Shown here: positions 7,998 to 17,400 of the stretch, in pieces
How positions within the stretch are numbered: position 1 is the first letter of the stretch
How the letters are laid out: each line of letters begins with the position of its first letter
Origin: an uncultured Planococcus sp.
GTDB taxonomy: Bacteria > Bacillota > Bacilli > Bacillales_A > Planococcaceae
Length of the DNA: 64,000 nt
Assembly (NCBI GenBank): GCA_947493585.1
Contig: CANLRI010000001.1
Location: 1,054,001 to 1,118,000 of the forward strand
Reading direction: 5' to 3'
Position numbers and translations under genes: made by a program
Notes under the pieces: generated by a model
The model's input: the letters and a program-made list of their open reading frames with translations, nothing else
Databases searched by the model: none
Told to the model about the DNA's origin: nothing

Positions 7998-8007
7998 GGA
8001 ACAGAAG

Positions 8008-8496
8008 ATGGAAGAGTTTACAGAAGTAGCAGATCAATATGCACCGATGATCTCATCGATTATCCGCAAATTAAATATTTACACAGATTACGATGCATTT
8101 CGCCAACTTGGATTTATTGCGCTCTGGCAAGCATGGGAAAAGCACGATCCGGAAATTGGCCACTTTGCACCGTTTGCCTATCGAAGCATCAAAGGAGCCA
8201 TGAAAGACGAATTGACAAGACGTCAAAAAGGAGGCAAAAAGGTCAAAAATTCCGATTTATTCCTTGAAGAGGAAGAGGCAGTGGAGTGGGTGGCTGAAAA
8301 ATTGCCGGAATGGCTGGATGCTGCTTTATTGAGCAAGAAAGAACGCCGGCTGCTTCAAGAGATGTATATAGATGGTTACAGCCTGACAGAATTGCAAAAG
8401 CATTACGGGGTCACATTATCCGGCATGAAAAAGCGCAGGGAACGAACCTTGATGAAAATACGTGCCGCGATTGACCATCCGTATAAAGACCGCTAA
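8008..8496 (+). CDS. Sigma-70 family RNA polymerase sigma factor (short, ECF/SigH-like)
   Basis: 162 residues with region 2 at about 5-75 (Tyr-Arg-Ser-Ile-Lys-Gly-Ala-Met-Lys-Asp-Glu-Leu, region 2.4/DNA-melting type) and region 4 helix-turn-helix at about 110-155 (Tyr-Ser-Leu-Thr-Glu-Leu ... Val-Thr-Leu-Ser-Gly-Met-Lys-Lys-Arg). The acidic stretch around 88-95 links the two. No anti-sigma gene is adjacent. Start ATG 8008 with AAGGA about 7 nt upstream. It is transcribed away from a ComK-like gene; alternative sigma factors controlling competence are known in Firmicutes (SigH in Staphylococcus, ComX in streptococci), so a link to competence is reasonable but inferred only from neighbourhood. 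Confidence 0.75.
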   Translation: MEEFTEVADQYAPMISSIIRKLNIYTDYDAFRQLGFIALWQAWEKHDPEIGHFAPFAYRSIKGAMKDELTRRQKGGKKVKNSDLFLEEEEAVEWVAEKLPEWLDAALLSKKERRLLQEMYIDGYSLTELQKHYGVTLSGMKKRRERTLMKIRAAIDHPYKDR

Positions 8497-8564
8497 AAAT
8501 AGCTGGAAGGGGAAGGGAAGTTATCGGTATAATAGTATTCTGAAACGGAAAAGGAGGTGCGTCC

Positions 8565-9833
8565 ATGGAAGCGATGATGACCGGCATGATCAATAATATT
8601 TTCTTCATCATTTTTCCGATCATCCTCTATCAGATGTTTGCGACAGCTGGACAGCGAAACTTTTTCGTCAGCCACCGAATTACCATGACGGTCCTGTTTT
8701 CTATTTCCATCATCCTGTGTATGGTGTTTCCATACCAGTTTCTAACGGAAGATTATATATTCGACCTCCGGCAAGTACCGATGATTGTTGGGGCATTGTA
8801 CGGAGGGCCGGTGGTCAGTGCGGTGCTATTCATCGTGTCTGCTGTTGGCCGCATAGCAATTGGCGGCGACGGAATGTATATCGCTATTCTTAATCAGTTA
8901 TTGCTGGCAGCTGGCGTGCCTTTCCTTGGTCCGCTCTACCGGAAAGTCAATCGTTGGTGGAAAGCTGGGCTTGTTTTCTCCATTTCAATCGCATCGCTGC
9001 TATTCAATTTGTTTGCCGGCTATTTTTTCTTCGGGGATCCAATTCACAACTTAATTGGGATTTGGCTTATGCTCATGCTCAATCAAGGCGGCATCATTAT
9101 ATTGACTGCTTTACTCATCGAACATTTGCAAAAACAGGAGTATTTATTTAATTCACTCATGCGCCATGAAAAGATGGAAACAGTCAGTCATTTCGCGGCG
9201 GCTGTGTCCCATGAGTTGCGCAATCCGCTCCAAAGTGTAAAAGGCTTTGTCCAGCTGCTTCAGGAATACGAATACCCGCGGTCGAAACAGCTGGAGTTCC
9301 AGCAGACCATCCTCGAGGAACTGAAAGCAGCCGAAGACTTGATCGACGACTATTTAATCTATGCAAAGCCGCTTTACGGTGAAATGAAACGTATCGAAGT
9401 GGAACCGGAACTATCCCATGTCATTAAGATCATGACACCGTATGCTAATGCCAGGAATGTTGAGTTTTTTGTGCAGGGCACTGACGGCGCCAGCTCGATT
9501 TTGGGCGATTCTCAAAAGCTCCATCAGGCTCTGGTGAATATTATCCGGAATGGTATTGAAGCGATGCCGGACGGCGGAAAGCTGCAGGTCGAACTTGAAA
9601 CATCTGCCCACACGGTTTGTGTGCATATCCAGGACGAAGGAATGGGCATGACTAAAGAACAGCTTAAGCGCCTCGGGGAACCTTATTTCTCCAATAAGTC
9701 AAAAGGGACAGGGCTTGGGCTCATGGTCACTTACAGCATCCTCAACCAAATGGGTGGAGAAATTACGGTCGAATCGGAAGTCAGCAAAGGCACCAAGTTT
9801 ACATTGGAGTTTCCAAAACTGCCGAATGAATAA
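8565..9833 (+). CDS. Sensor histidine kinase with 5TM-LYT-type membrane domain (KinB-like)
   Basis: 422 residues. Five to six hydrophobic helices up to about residue 195 resemble the 5TM receptor domain of the LytS-YhcK type. A cytoplasmic kinase follows: HisKA with Val-Ser-His-Glu-Leu-Arg-Asn-Pro around residue 215, and HATPase_c with an N box (Asn-Ile-Ile-Arg-Asn-Gly near 325), a G1 box (Asp-Glu-Gly-Met-Gly-Met) and Gly-Thr-Gly-Leu-Gly-Leu. The order matches KinB-type kinases feeding a phosphorelay in Bacillus; there is no response regulator next to it, so the partner is elsewhere. Start ATG 8565 with AGGAGGTG 6-8 nt upstream. Shares the terminator at 9838-9878 with uvsE. Confidence 0.85.
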   Translation: MEAMMTGMINNIFFIIFPIILYQMFATAGQRNFFVSHRITMTVLFSISIILCMVFPYQFLTEDYIFDLRQVPMIVGALYGGPVVSAVLFIVSAVGRIAIGGDGMYIAILNQLLLAAGVPFLGPLYRKVNRWWKAGLVFSISIASLLFNLFAGYFFFGDPIHNLIGIWLMLMLNQGGIIILTALLIEHLQKQEYLFNSLMRHEKMETVSHFAAAVSHELRNPLQSVKGFVQLLQEYEYPRSKQLEFQQTILEELKAAEDLIDDYLIYAKPLYGEMKRIEVEPELSHVIKIMTPYANARNVEFFVQGTDGASSILGDSQKLHQALVNIIRNGIEAMPDGGKLQVELETSAHTVCVHIQDEGMGMTKEQLKRLGEPYFSNKSKGTGLGLMVTYSILNQMGGEITVESEVSKGTKFTLEFPKLPNE

Positions 9834-9837
9834 AGAA

Positions 9838-9878
9838 ACCGCCTGGATTGCCAATTAATGGCGATCCAGGCGGTTTTT
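9838..9878. terminator. Bidirectional terminator between kinase gene and uvsE
   Basis: ACCGCCTGGAT and ATCCAGGCGGT form an 11-bp stem flanked by A and T runs, serving both convergent genes. Confidence 0.85.
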
Positions 9879-10751
9879 CTATTGGTTTTGAAGTTTATGG
9901 AGAAACGGCAAGACCGCTTGCTCTTTCAGCTTCGCTTCAAACATGATGTCGACTTCATAGCCTTCCACAAGTTTCAGCAATTCAGCAAAATCCTCTTCCG
10001 AAATGAGGTCATGATGGCGAAGGTCGGTGAATCCTTCACGCCCTGTGCTGATATGGATTTTAGGGCGTCCATATCCTTCCCAAGTAGCCAAAATTTCCGA
10101 GAAATCAACGGGCTCCCCATCGTTATTGCAATTATGGTGATGGATATCGAAGCAAATTGGCACTTTGCACATCGCGTGAACGTCAAGCACATCCCGCAAT
10201 GTGAATGTTTTGTCATCGTTTTCAAGCCTTAATCGTTGCCGGATGCTATCGGACAGCATCAAGTAATTGTCTGCAAAGCGCCGCTTGGCAGTATCTTTAT
10301 CGCCATAGGCACCACCTGTATGCAGGATGATGTCTGTGCCGCCGAGCAGTTGAATCAATTTGTCATGATATTCCAGGTCTTCAATCGATTTCCTCACGAC
10401 TTCCGGTTTCGGTGAATTCAACACTGTATATTGCCCCGGATGAACAGAAACTCGAATCCCGTGCTCATTTACTAATCGCCGAATCCCTCCAGCTATTGCT
10501 AGGAAATCCTCATCTTCCCACCAGCGCCAATCATTGATTGGGTGTGTCGACAAGGGAACAATAGAACTTGAGGCGCGGTAAAAAAGAATGCCTTGATCTA
10601 AATTCCAACGAATGACTTCTAAAGTGGTTTCCATATTTTTGATAGTCAGTTCTTTAATTTTTTCGACGCCTTCTTTTTCAGCTGTGGCTAGACGCAATGT
10701 GCGAAAAACCGTTTTCAGCTCGGTGTTCATGCATGCATATCCTAATCTCAT
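9879..10751 (-). CDS. uvsE: UV damage endonuclease UvsE (UVDE)
   Basis: 290 residues, a TIM-barrel nuclease that nicks DNA 5' of UV photoproducts. It begins Met-Arg-Leu-Gly-Tyr-Ala-Cys and contains the family's metal-site strings: Val-His-Pro-Gly-Gln-Tyr near residue 104, Leu-His-Thr-Gly-Gly-Ala-Tyr-Gly near 145, Phe-Asp-Ile-His-His-His near 200, Lys-Ile-His-Ile-Ser and a late Met-Phe-Glu-Ala-Lys. Length fits the family. ATG 10751 is chosen because GAGGAG sits 9 nt upstream; the longer start at 10772 overlaps that site. Single gene, divergent from the SRPBCC gene. UVDE is common in spore formers and UV-exposed Gram-positives. Confidence 0.92.
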   Translation of the reverse strand: MRLGYACMNTELKTVFRTLRLATAEKEGVEKIKELTIKNMETTLEVIRWNLDQGILFYRASSSIVPLSTHPINDWRWWEDEDFLAIAGGIRRLVNEHGIRVSVHPGQYTVLNSPKPEVVRKSIEDLEYHDKLIQLLGGTDIILHTGGAYGDKDTAKRRFADNYLMLSDSIRQRLRLENDDKTFTLRDVLDVHAMCKVPICFDIHHHNCNNDGEPVDFSEILATWEGYGRPKIHISTGREGFTDLRHHDLISEEDFAELLKLVEGYEVDIMFEAKLKEQAVLPFLHKLQNQ

Positions 10752-10849
10752 CGTTTTCAGCTCCTCCCGCACAATATACCCGATTTAAGTAGAAAACACA
10801 CGGAACTTGGGTATACTATTTAGTAAAGACGAGTGGAGGAGGAATTTCA

Positions 10850-11335
10850 ATGACAGCAGAAATCACCAAAAATCCTACCGGCTATAACGCCACATTCGAC
10901 AGATACTTCGAGCATTCCCCGGAGCAAGTATGGGCGATGCTGACAGACAATCACAAAATCCATCGCTGGTTTTCAGGCCTTCAAATGGAAGAAGAAGGCG
11001 AATCGGGCCATCTGACACTGGACATGGGGCATGGGAAAAAGAAAGAATTTCCCGTCACTGACTATAAAAAAGGCGAGCTTCTAGCTTTTGAATGGGGCGA
11101 TGACCATGTGCGGTTTGAACTGGGCCCGGATGGCCAGGGAACAAGAGTGAAGATGGTCGAAACTTTACCGGATATTACAGATCAAACCCCGAAAGACGTG
11201 GCGGGGTGGCATGTAGCGTTGGATATTATGGAAGCGATTTTGGATGGCCGAGGAATTGAGCGCACGTCTGAATGGGAGCGCTGGTATCCTGAATATAAGC
11301 GCTTATTCGAAAGCATGGGCGTCGATTTTGCATAG
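10850..11335 (+). CDS. SRPBCC / AHSA1-type START-like domain protein
   Basis: 161 residues with the AHSA1-type pattern: an opening strand ending in Phe-Asp-Arg-Tyr-Phe, then Ser-Pro-Glu-Gln-Val-Trp, a Trp-Phe pair near residue 45, a Leu-Ala-Phe-Glu-Trp strand near 82, and a long C-terminal helix starting Gly-Trp-His-Val-Ala-Leu. The fold makes a hydrophobic ligand cavity; bacterial members have no settled function, some bind lipids or act with ArsR regulators. Start ATG 10850 follows GGAGGAGG by 7 nt. A TATACT at about 10813-10818 may be its -10 box, without a clear -35. It stands alone before a terminator. Confidence 0.75.
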   Translation: MTAEITKNPTGYNATFDRYFEHSPEQVWAMLTDNHKIHRWFSGLQMEEEGESGHLTLDMGHGKKKEFPVTDYKKGELLAFEWGDDHVRFELGPDGQGTRVKMVETLPDITDQTPKDVAGWHVALDIMEAILDGRGIERTSEWERWYPEYKRLFESMGVDFA

Positions 11336-11344
11336 AATGACGAA

Positions 11345-11381
11345 GAACCCCCAAGCAGGTAATCCGCTTGGGGGCTCTTTT
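11345..11381 (+). terminator. Intrinsic terminator after SRPBCC gene
   Basis: CCCCCAAGC pairs with GCTTGGGGG around a 9-nt loop, followed by CTCTTTT. Confidence 0.75.
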
Positions 11382-11464
11382 AATAGGGAATCGTTTCTTC
11401 GGATGTTTGGAATCACTTCCTGGAAACTGAATGTAATATGCAATGAATGTGGGAGCCGCCTGCT

Positions 11465-12223
11465 TCAGGAGATCTGGAATTCGTATTTGCGGTCTTCACG
11501 GAACTCGCCATTTTCATAGCTTCGCTCAGCGAAAGTAACCAGCCCGTCGTGATCGATGAGCAACACGGTGGCTGAGCGTGTTCCATAATCGGGCATTTTG
11601 ATGAACATCGGCGACAGCGCACGTTCCAGATCCAGGCCGACGCCGGTTTGCGGGAGCAGGTGATCGGGCGCTTGTTCAGCATCCGCTAGAATTTCAAACA
11701 GGCGGTCGAGCTCCAAGTGTTCGTTTACCGAAACATAAGCCTCAAGCTTTTCTTTTCCGCGCTCGACTTTGGGCCAAGGCGTGTTCAAAAAATGATTGCT
11801 TAATCCATGTGTGCCAGGCGGAACTTTTACCGGTTCGCCTTGAATATTATTGTAATAATACAGCCCGTCCGCATCACCTGCGATTAAATTGAACCCAGCA
11901 TAATCCTTATCATTGATTGCCTGCAAATAATCTGCTGGAGAGATATGACCATCCAGAAATTGTGTGACCAATTCGCCGCGTGATTTGGCGCCGGCCGCCA
12001 TTTGGTCGGGATCCCGGTAGTTGGTTAGTGCAGCAAAACGGCCCGATTTATGGACGCCGAGCCAAGTGCCCATCTGGCTCAAATCGCGGCCGGCTAGAAT
12101 ATCGGGTGAATCTTTCCAGAAATGGGCAGGTGCTGCGGGGCGTCCGTAAAATTCATCGCGGTTGGCGGCGACGATTAATTTATAATGGGGATGCTGCTGG
12201 AATTGCAAATTGATCAAGCACAT
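11465..12223 (-). CDS. NRDE family protein (TANGO2-like)
   Basis: 252 residues. The N-terminus is Met-Cys-Leu-Ile-Asn, placing a cysteine at position 2 as in Ntn-type members, and the name-giving Asn-Arg-Asp-Glu motif lies at about residues 21-24. A Gly-Thr-Trp-Leu-Gly motif near 51 and Ala-Leu-Thr-Asn-Tyr-Arg-Asp near 65 are also typical. ATG 12223 has TAGGAGGG 7 nt upstream, which excludes the longer frame start at 12250. The family reaches from bacteria to human TANGO2; roles in haem or lipid handling have been proposed but are not settled. Monocistronic. Confidence 0.85.
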   Translation of the reverse strand: MCLINLQFQQHPHYKLIVAANRDEFYGRPAAPAHFWKDSPDILAGRDLSQMGTWLGVHKSGRFAALTNYRDPDQMAAGAKSRGELVTQFLDGHISPADYLQAINDKDYAGFNLIAGDADGLYYYNNIQGEPVKVPPGTHGLSNHFLNTPWPKVERGKEKLEAYVSVNEHLELDRLFEILADAEQAPDHLLPQTGVGLDLERALSPMFIKMPDYGTRSATVLLIDHDGLVTFAERSYENGEFREDRKYEFQIS

Positions 12224-12492
12224 AATAATCCCTCCTAGTTTGCGGCGCAATATTAAGACGACTGCAAAAATCAGTACGGTTGCCTGAAGATGCTTTTATT
12301 ATAGCGGATATGGCTGAGCTTGGCTTATCGAGTGCTTGGCAGCTGGCTAAGTAGGATCACTCGTATTGCAAGCGAAAAATATGCCGATTGTTTTCCCGCT
12401 CAGCAGGTTGTTCCTGATGAATGGAAAGTCTGATAAGATGTTAAAGAAGTTAAAACAAGTCAGTGTAATTACGGGGAATTGGGGGATTGAAG

Positions 12493-14160
12493 ATGGGGAG
12501 AAGGCCTGAACGATTGGCATTGGAACGTGTATTGCTTGAAGGAATAGAAGAGATGATTTTCATTGTCAGGGTTGAGGAAGAGGGATGGGTTTACGAATTC
12601 ATTAATGAGGCAGTGAAAGCCAATACGCAAATGGATGATTCCGCTCTTGGAAAGGCATTTCGTGAAGTGCACGAGCCTGAAACTGCTCAGCAGTTGATTC
12701 AGTTTTATGAGCAGGCCTTAATGGCAAGGACGAGCATTTTCTATGAGGATTCCTATTATGCTCCGAACGGCGAATTGCGTTATTCAAAGTCGCGCTTGAC
12801 GCCGATGTTCGATGAGTTCGGGCGGTGCAGCCATATCGTCAGCGTCGTCAATGATGTGACGGAAGAAAAGCTGGCGAAGCATGCGCGTGAAGAAGCGCTC
12901 AGCCGGCTTGAAGAAAGCAATGCCAAATATCGTTCTTTGTTTGAGAGCAACGGCGATGCAGTTTTCACTTTGACATTGGATGGGCAGATCAATGGCGGAA
13001 ACCGAATGGCCAGAACATTAATCCAGCGGCCTATCAACGAGTTGGCAGGCAGGCGTTTCTGTGAACTGGTCGAGCCGGCCGAGCACATGAAATCAAAAGA
13101 AATCTTTGAAGAGGCATCAGCAGGCATTTACAAAGACCACCGGCTGAACTTGCAAGCCAAAGATGGGGAAGCAATCGGGTGCTTAGTGAAATTCATTCCC
13201 ATCAGCGTTTACGGGAAAGTTACTGGTTATTATTTGATGGCGAAAAATATGACCGAGCTGGACAGGCTGGTAAGCAAATATTTGGAGAGCGAAAAGAATT
13301 TTCGTGTGATTGCCGAGAATGTGTACGATGTGGTGGTCTTGATGAACAAGCAAAAGGAATATTTATATGTCTCCCCCTCCAGCCAAGAAATTTTCGGCAT
13401 CGCCCCACAACAAGCCTCAGCGCAGAAACCTTTTTTCAACGTACATCCAGACGATTTGATACTTGTCGATAAGCAATTCCAAGAAGCCGTGCAACAGGAA
13501 GGCTCATATTCCTTGCAACTGCGCTTCGATCATCCTGAACGTGGATGGATTTGGGCGGAGATGAACGGAACACCCGTATATGATGAGGAAGGCGCATTTT
13601 CGCATATGGTTATGATTGTCCGGGATATTTCAGTACAGAAAGATTACGAATCACAATTAGAGTTTTATGCATTTCACGACTCCTTGACCGGCCTGCCAAA
13701 CCGCCGTCATTTTCAAGAATACAGCCGCAATAAACAAAAAACACAGGAACAAGAGGGCGGTAAAATTGCGCTGGCTGTCTTAGACCTTGATAATTTCAAA
13801 CAAATTAATGATGAATATGGCCATGATGTCGGCGATATGGTATTGATTGAATTTGCGAAGCGCTTGTCTAAACTGGAAGAACAAGGACATATTCCAGCGA
13901 GAGTGGGGGGCGATGAATTCGTTGTCTTGCTGGATGAAGCAACCGATGAGGAGGCTCAAGCTGCTGCCAAAACCATTCATGCCTTGCTCTCAGGCGACTT
14001 GATTGTGAATGGCAATCCCATCCCGATTAATTTCAGTATAGGAGCGGCTGTATCCTCTTCGGCAGAAGAAAACATTTCTGCCGTAGTAAGGCGGGCTGAT
14101 GAAGCGATGTACAAAGCAAAAGGCAGTGAAACGGATACACTTCATATAGTACAGCCGTAA
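12493..14160 (+). CDS. Diguanylate cyclase with three PAS domains
   Basis: 555 residues, soluble. PAS-like domains lie at about 10-125, 140-255 and 265-390, each ending in the usual Asp-Val/Ile-Thr/Ser-x-x-Lys signal helix, followed by a GGDEF domain at about 395-550. The active site is intact (Arg-Val-Gly-Gly-Asp-Glu-Phe), as are Asp-Ser-Leu-Thr-Gly-Leu-Pro-Asn-Arg and Ala-Asp-Glu-Ala-Met-Tyr. The RxxD inhibitory site is missing: the four residues in its place read Glu-Gln-Gly-His. It should make c-di-GMP without product inhibition at this site. ATG 12493 is preferred (GGGGG 7 nt upstream) over TTG 12487. Likely relevant to the c-di-GMP receptor at 2786-3496. A terminator overlaps its stop codon. 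Confidence 0.88.
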   Translation: MGRRPERLALERVLLEGIEEMIFIVRVEEEGWVYEFINEAVKANTQMDDSALGKAFREVHEPETAQQLIQFYEQALMARTSIFYEDSYYAPNGELRYSKSRLTPMFDEFGRCSHIVSVVNDVTEEKLAKHAREEALSRLEESNAKYRSLFESNGDAVFTLTLDGQINGGNRMARTLIQRPINELAGRRFCELVEPAEHMKSKEIFEEASAGIYKDHRLNLQAKDGEAIGCLVKFIPISVYGKVTGYYLMAKNMTELDRLVSKYLESEKNFRVIAENVYDVVVLMNKQKEYLYVSPSSQEIFGIAPQQASAQKPFFNVHPDDLILVDKQFQEAVQQEGSYSLQLRFDHPERGWIWAEMNGTPVYDEEGAFSHMVMIVRDISVQKDYESQLEFYAFHDSLTGLPNRRHFQEYSRNKQKTQEQEGGKIALAVLDLDNFKQINDEYGHDVGDMVLIEFAKRLSKLEEQGHIPARVGGDEFVVLLDEATDEEAQAAAKTIHALLSGDLIVNGNPIPINFSIGAAVSSSAEENISAVVRRADEAMYKAKGSETDTLHIVQP

Positions 14161-14181
14161 GCATATGCTTACGGTTTTTTT
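14155..14181 (+). terminator. Intrinsic terminator overlapping the stop of the cyclase gene
   Basis: CCGTAAGCA and TGCTTACGG make a perfect 9-bp stem (14155-14174) followed by seven T. The stop codon TAA lies inside the left arm. Confidence 0.85.
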
Positions 14182-14465
14182 CATTCTTTTGAACTAAGGG
14201 AGAAAAAGCATTGTATTTATAGTAGTTCGAAATATATATTTGAATATTCGGAAATTAAAATGGTTTTCTTTTCCTGTGATAAATGATATGATTTCATTAA
14301 ATCAATAAACCTAGTTAATATACATAAAATGGATTTAATAAATAAAAAGTAAATCTTTTGCCTTAGGACAAATGATTATTCCTAAGTATTCCAAGATTTA
14401 TACCAATAAATAGGATTCCAACAACTGTAGATATCTGATAATTCGGATAAAAGAGGTGCGATGCC
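14182..14465 (+). promoter_or_regulatory. AT-rich upstream region of the hybrid kinase gene
   Basis: This stretch holds no gene. It is strongly AT-rich and contains the inverted repeat TGATTT-CATT-AAATCA at 14289-14304, plus several possible -10 boxes. I cannot single out one promoter with confidence. Confidence 0.35.
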
Positions 14466-17400
14466 ATGAGTTATTTCATCAGAAAGACAAGCTTAGCTCT
14501 TTGCTTTTTTGTCATATGCTGGTTGGCGTTTTCCGGTGCCGTCATGAATACTTCTGCGGATTCTGGCAGCCAGCTTATTTTGAATGATGGGAAAGACAAA
14601 ATTATGGCGGGCAGCCGGCTTTCTATTCTTGAAGATGAATCAGGCAGTTTGCAAGTTGGAGATATTCAACAACCGCCATATATTTGGAATTTCATGTCCG
14701 CTGGCGATAACCCTTTGAACATCGGACTTAGCTCATCAACTTATTGGCTAATGATTGATGTGAAAAATCAGGCACAAGCCGACAAGGAATGGCTTCTCGA
14801 ACTGGGATCTTCAAGTGTCGATCAAGTGAGCCTTTATACAGCTGACGACGAGGGCGGGTTCACGGTTGAGCAGGCTGGGCAGGAAATCGGCTCGAGAATC
14901 ATCCATCGGACAGCAGTTTTTTCGATAGCTCCGCCCCCAGACGAATCGACCGTTTACTGGATGCGCGTTGAATCTTCTGCGCCGATTCAATTACCGGTAA
15001 CTGTGTGGGATCGAGAGGCTTTTGAGAGCCAGACACGGCAGCAGGTGGCGTTTGTCGGCGTGCTTGGCGGTCTTGGGTTAATGTTTTTGTTCTATTATAT
15101 TCATCGCTTCACTATGATGCGGCAGCGCGCCTATTTGTATTTCGTCATTTATGCCATCACGGCATTCTTTCTTTTTTCCTCAGCAGCCGGCTTGAGTTTG
15201 GATGTCATCTGGCCAGAGCTGGATTTATGGAACGGGCATAGCGTGTTCTTCATGGTCGGATTGTCATCGCTATCGGTGACGCTGCTGACGGAAGGCTTAT
15301 TGAATACAAAACGCCATTTGCCTGAAACGGATCGCATGATCAAATCGCTGCTCATATTCAATGCAGTGGTGTTGACTACTTTATTCATTTCGCTTGAATG
15401 GGCGAGGCTCTTGCTTGTACTGGCACTGAGCGCGACATTGGCTGTCAGCTTGTTATTGGCGGGTTATGGCATGAAAAGGGGATTGGTGCATGCCCGTTAT
15501 TACTCGGTATCGTTAATTTTCTTTGCAGTTGCGGCCGCTTTGAACGCTTTATACGTTTCTGGAATTTTGCCGGTCACAATAGCAGCACAAGGATTGATTT
15601 TTTTCCTGGGCATCTTTGCGGTTCTGTTTGCTGCATTAGCGCTCCGTGATAAAGAGAAAATCAGGGAGCAGGAAAGGCTTCAGCGTGAGCGAAATTCTGT
15701 AGAGCGGCAGCGCATCGAAATTGAACGGCTGCGGCAAGTGAATGAACGAAAAGACGAATTGCTCGCCATTACGTCCCATAGCCTGAGAACGCCGCTATAT
15801 GGAATGGTGGGGATTGCAGAATCTCTTCAAGAATCTGCCTACAGCAAAATGCCCCATTCTGTTATCCAGCAATTAGAAACAATTTCTGAAAGTGGCAAAA
15901 AGTTGGCACGGATGATTAATGAAACCTTGGATTTTTCTGGACCGAAACATCATATATTGTCTTTACATCTGGAAAAAGTGAAACTTTCAGCCGTCTCGGA
16001 TTCCATCATTCGCTTATGCACCCCTTTGCTGAAATCGAGTGAAGTCAGCTTAAAGCACACAATTCCCGCCGATTTCCCGGAAGCGATTGCCGATCCGGAA
16101 AGGGTGCGCCAAGTGCTCTACAATCTTGTTGGAAATGCAGTGGAGCATACGGAAAGTGGAAATATTACCATTTCAGCGAAAATCATCAAAAAGCAAGTCG
16201 CTATTACGGTTAAAGATACAGGAAGCGGAATGGAAGAACAGCAGCTGGATAGTTTGTTTGATCCGATCGGCACTTCAACGACCCCTCATTTAGGCATTGG
16301 AATGGGCCTGAAAATCACCAAAAGGCTGGTGGAGATGCAAGGTGGCTGGCTGAAGGCAGAGTCCGCTATTGGCAAAGGGTCTTCTTTTACCTTCACCCTG
16401 CCGCTTACCGAAGAAGAACGGGATCTGGAATCTGTTTCCCCGACAGAAATCAGGGAACTGACAGCATCGCAACTGGCTGACTCGCTGATCAAAGAAAAGA
16501 ACGTTAAAAAAGGGTTGCGCATCCTCGTCGTGGAGGCAGAAGAAATCAACCGGCTCATGCTGGTCCACCAGCTTAAAGGAGAAGGTTATAAAGCGGAAGG
16601 TGTCAGCTGCGGGGAAGAAGCGCTTGTGCATTTGGAAAACCGGCCGGCGGATTTGGTCATTCTCGATGATGAGCTTCCGGATATGGCGGGGGACGAATTA
16701 TGCCGCCGCATCCGGGTCAATGCGACCTTGACAGAATTGCCGATTTTAATGCTGTCCGATAAAGAAGGAGTCAGGGAAAAGACCAACGCTTTCAGTGCGG
16801 GTGCCAACGATTATTTGGTGAAGCCATGCGATGTCGAAGAGTTTCTTATGAGAGTGGAAACGCTCGCTACGCTACGCAGCATGACACAGGAAATCACCAA
16901 TTTGAATTTCTTCCTGGAACGCAATGTCAAAGAGCGGACGATGGCGTTGGAGATCACCAACATGAACTTGTTAACGGTGAATGATGAAATCCAGGAAGTC
17001 GAAAAATCACGCAACGAAATGCTATCGGCGATTTCACATGAACTGGGTACACCGATTACCTTGATCCACAGCTATATCCAAGCAGTGAAAGAGAGCTTGA
17101 TTGAAGAGAACAATCCCCGTTATTTGGATATGATCCATAAAAAACTCTTATTGCTGGAACGTTTGACGGAAGATCTGGTCGAACTGTCGAAATACAAATC
17201 GGGCAATATGACGCTGCGTTTCGGGGAACTGAAGTTGGATGAGTGGCTGGAGAGGATTGCGGCATCCATGGAAGCAGATCTTGCGCAGAGCGGCCGGCGG
17301 TTTCGTTTTGAAGGGCCGAGTGGAAAAGAACAGCCGGCCGATTGGAGGCTATTGGTCGATGTGGACCGCGTCGATCAAGTCTTCTCGAATTTACTATGGA

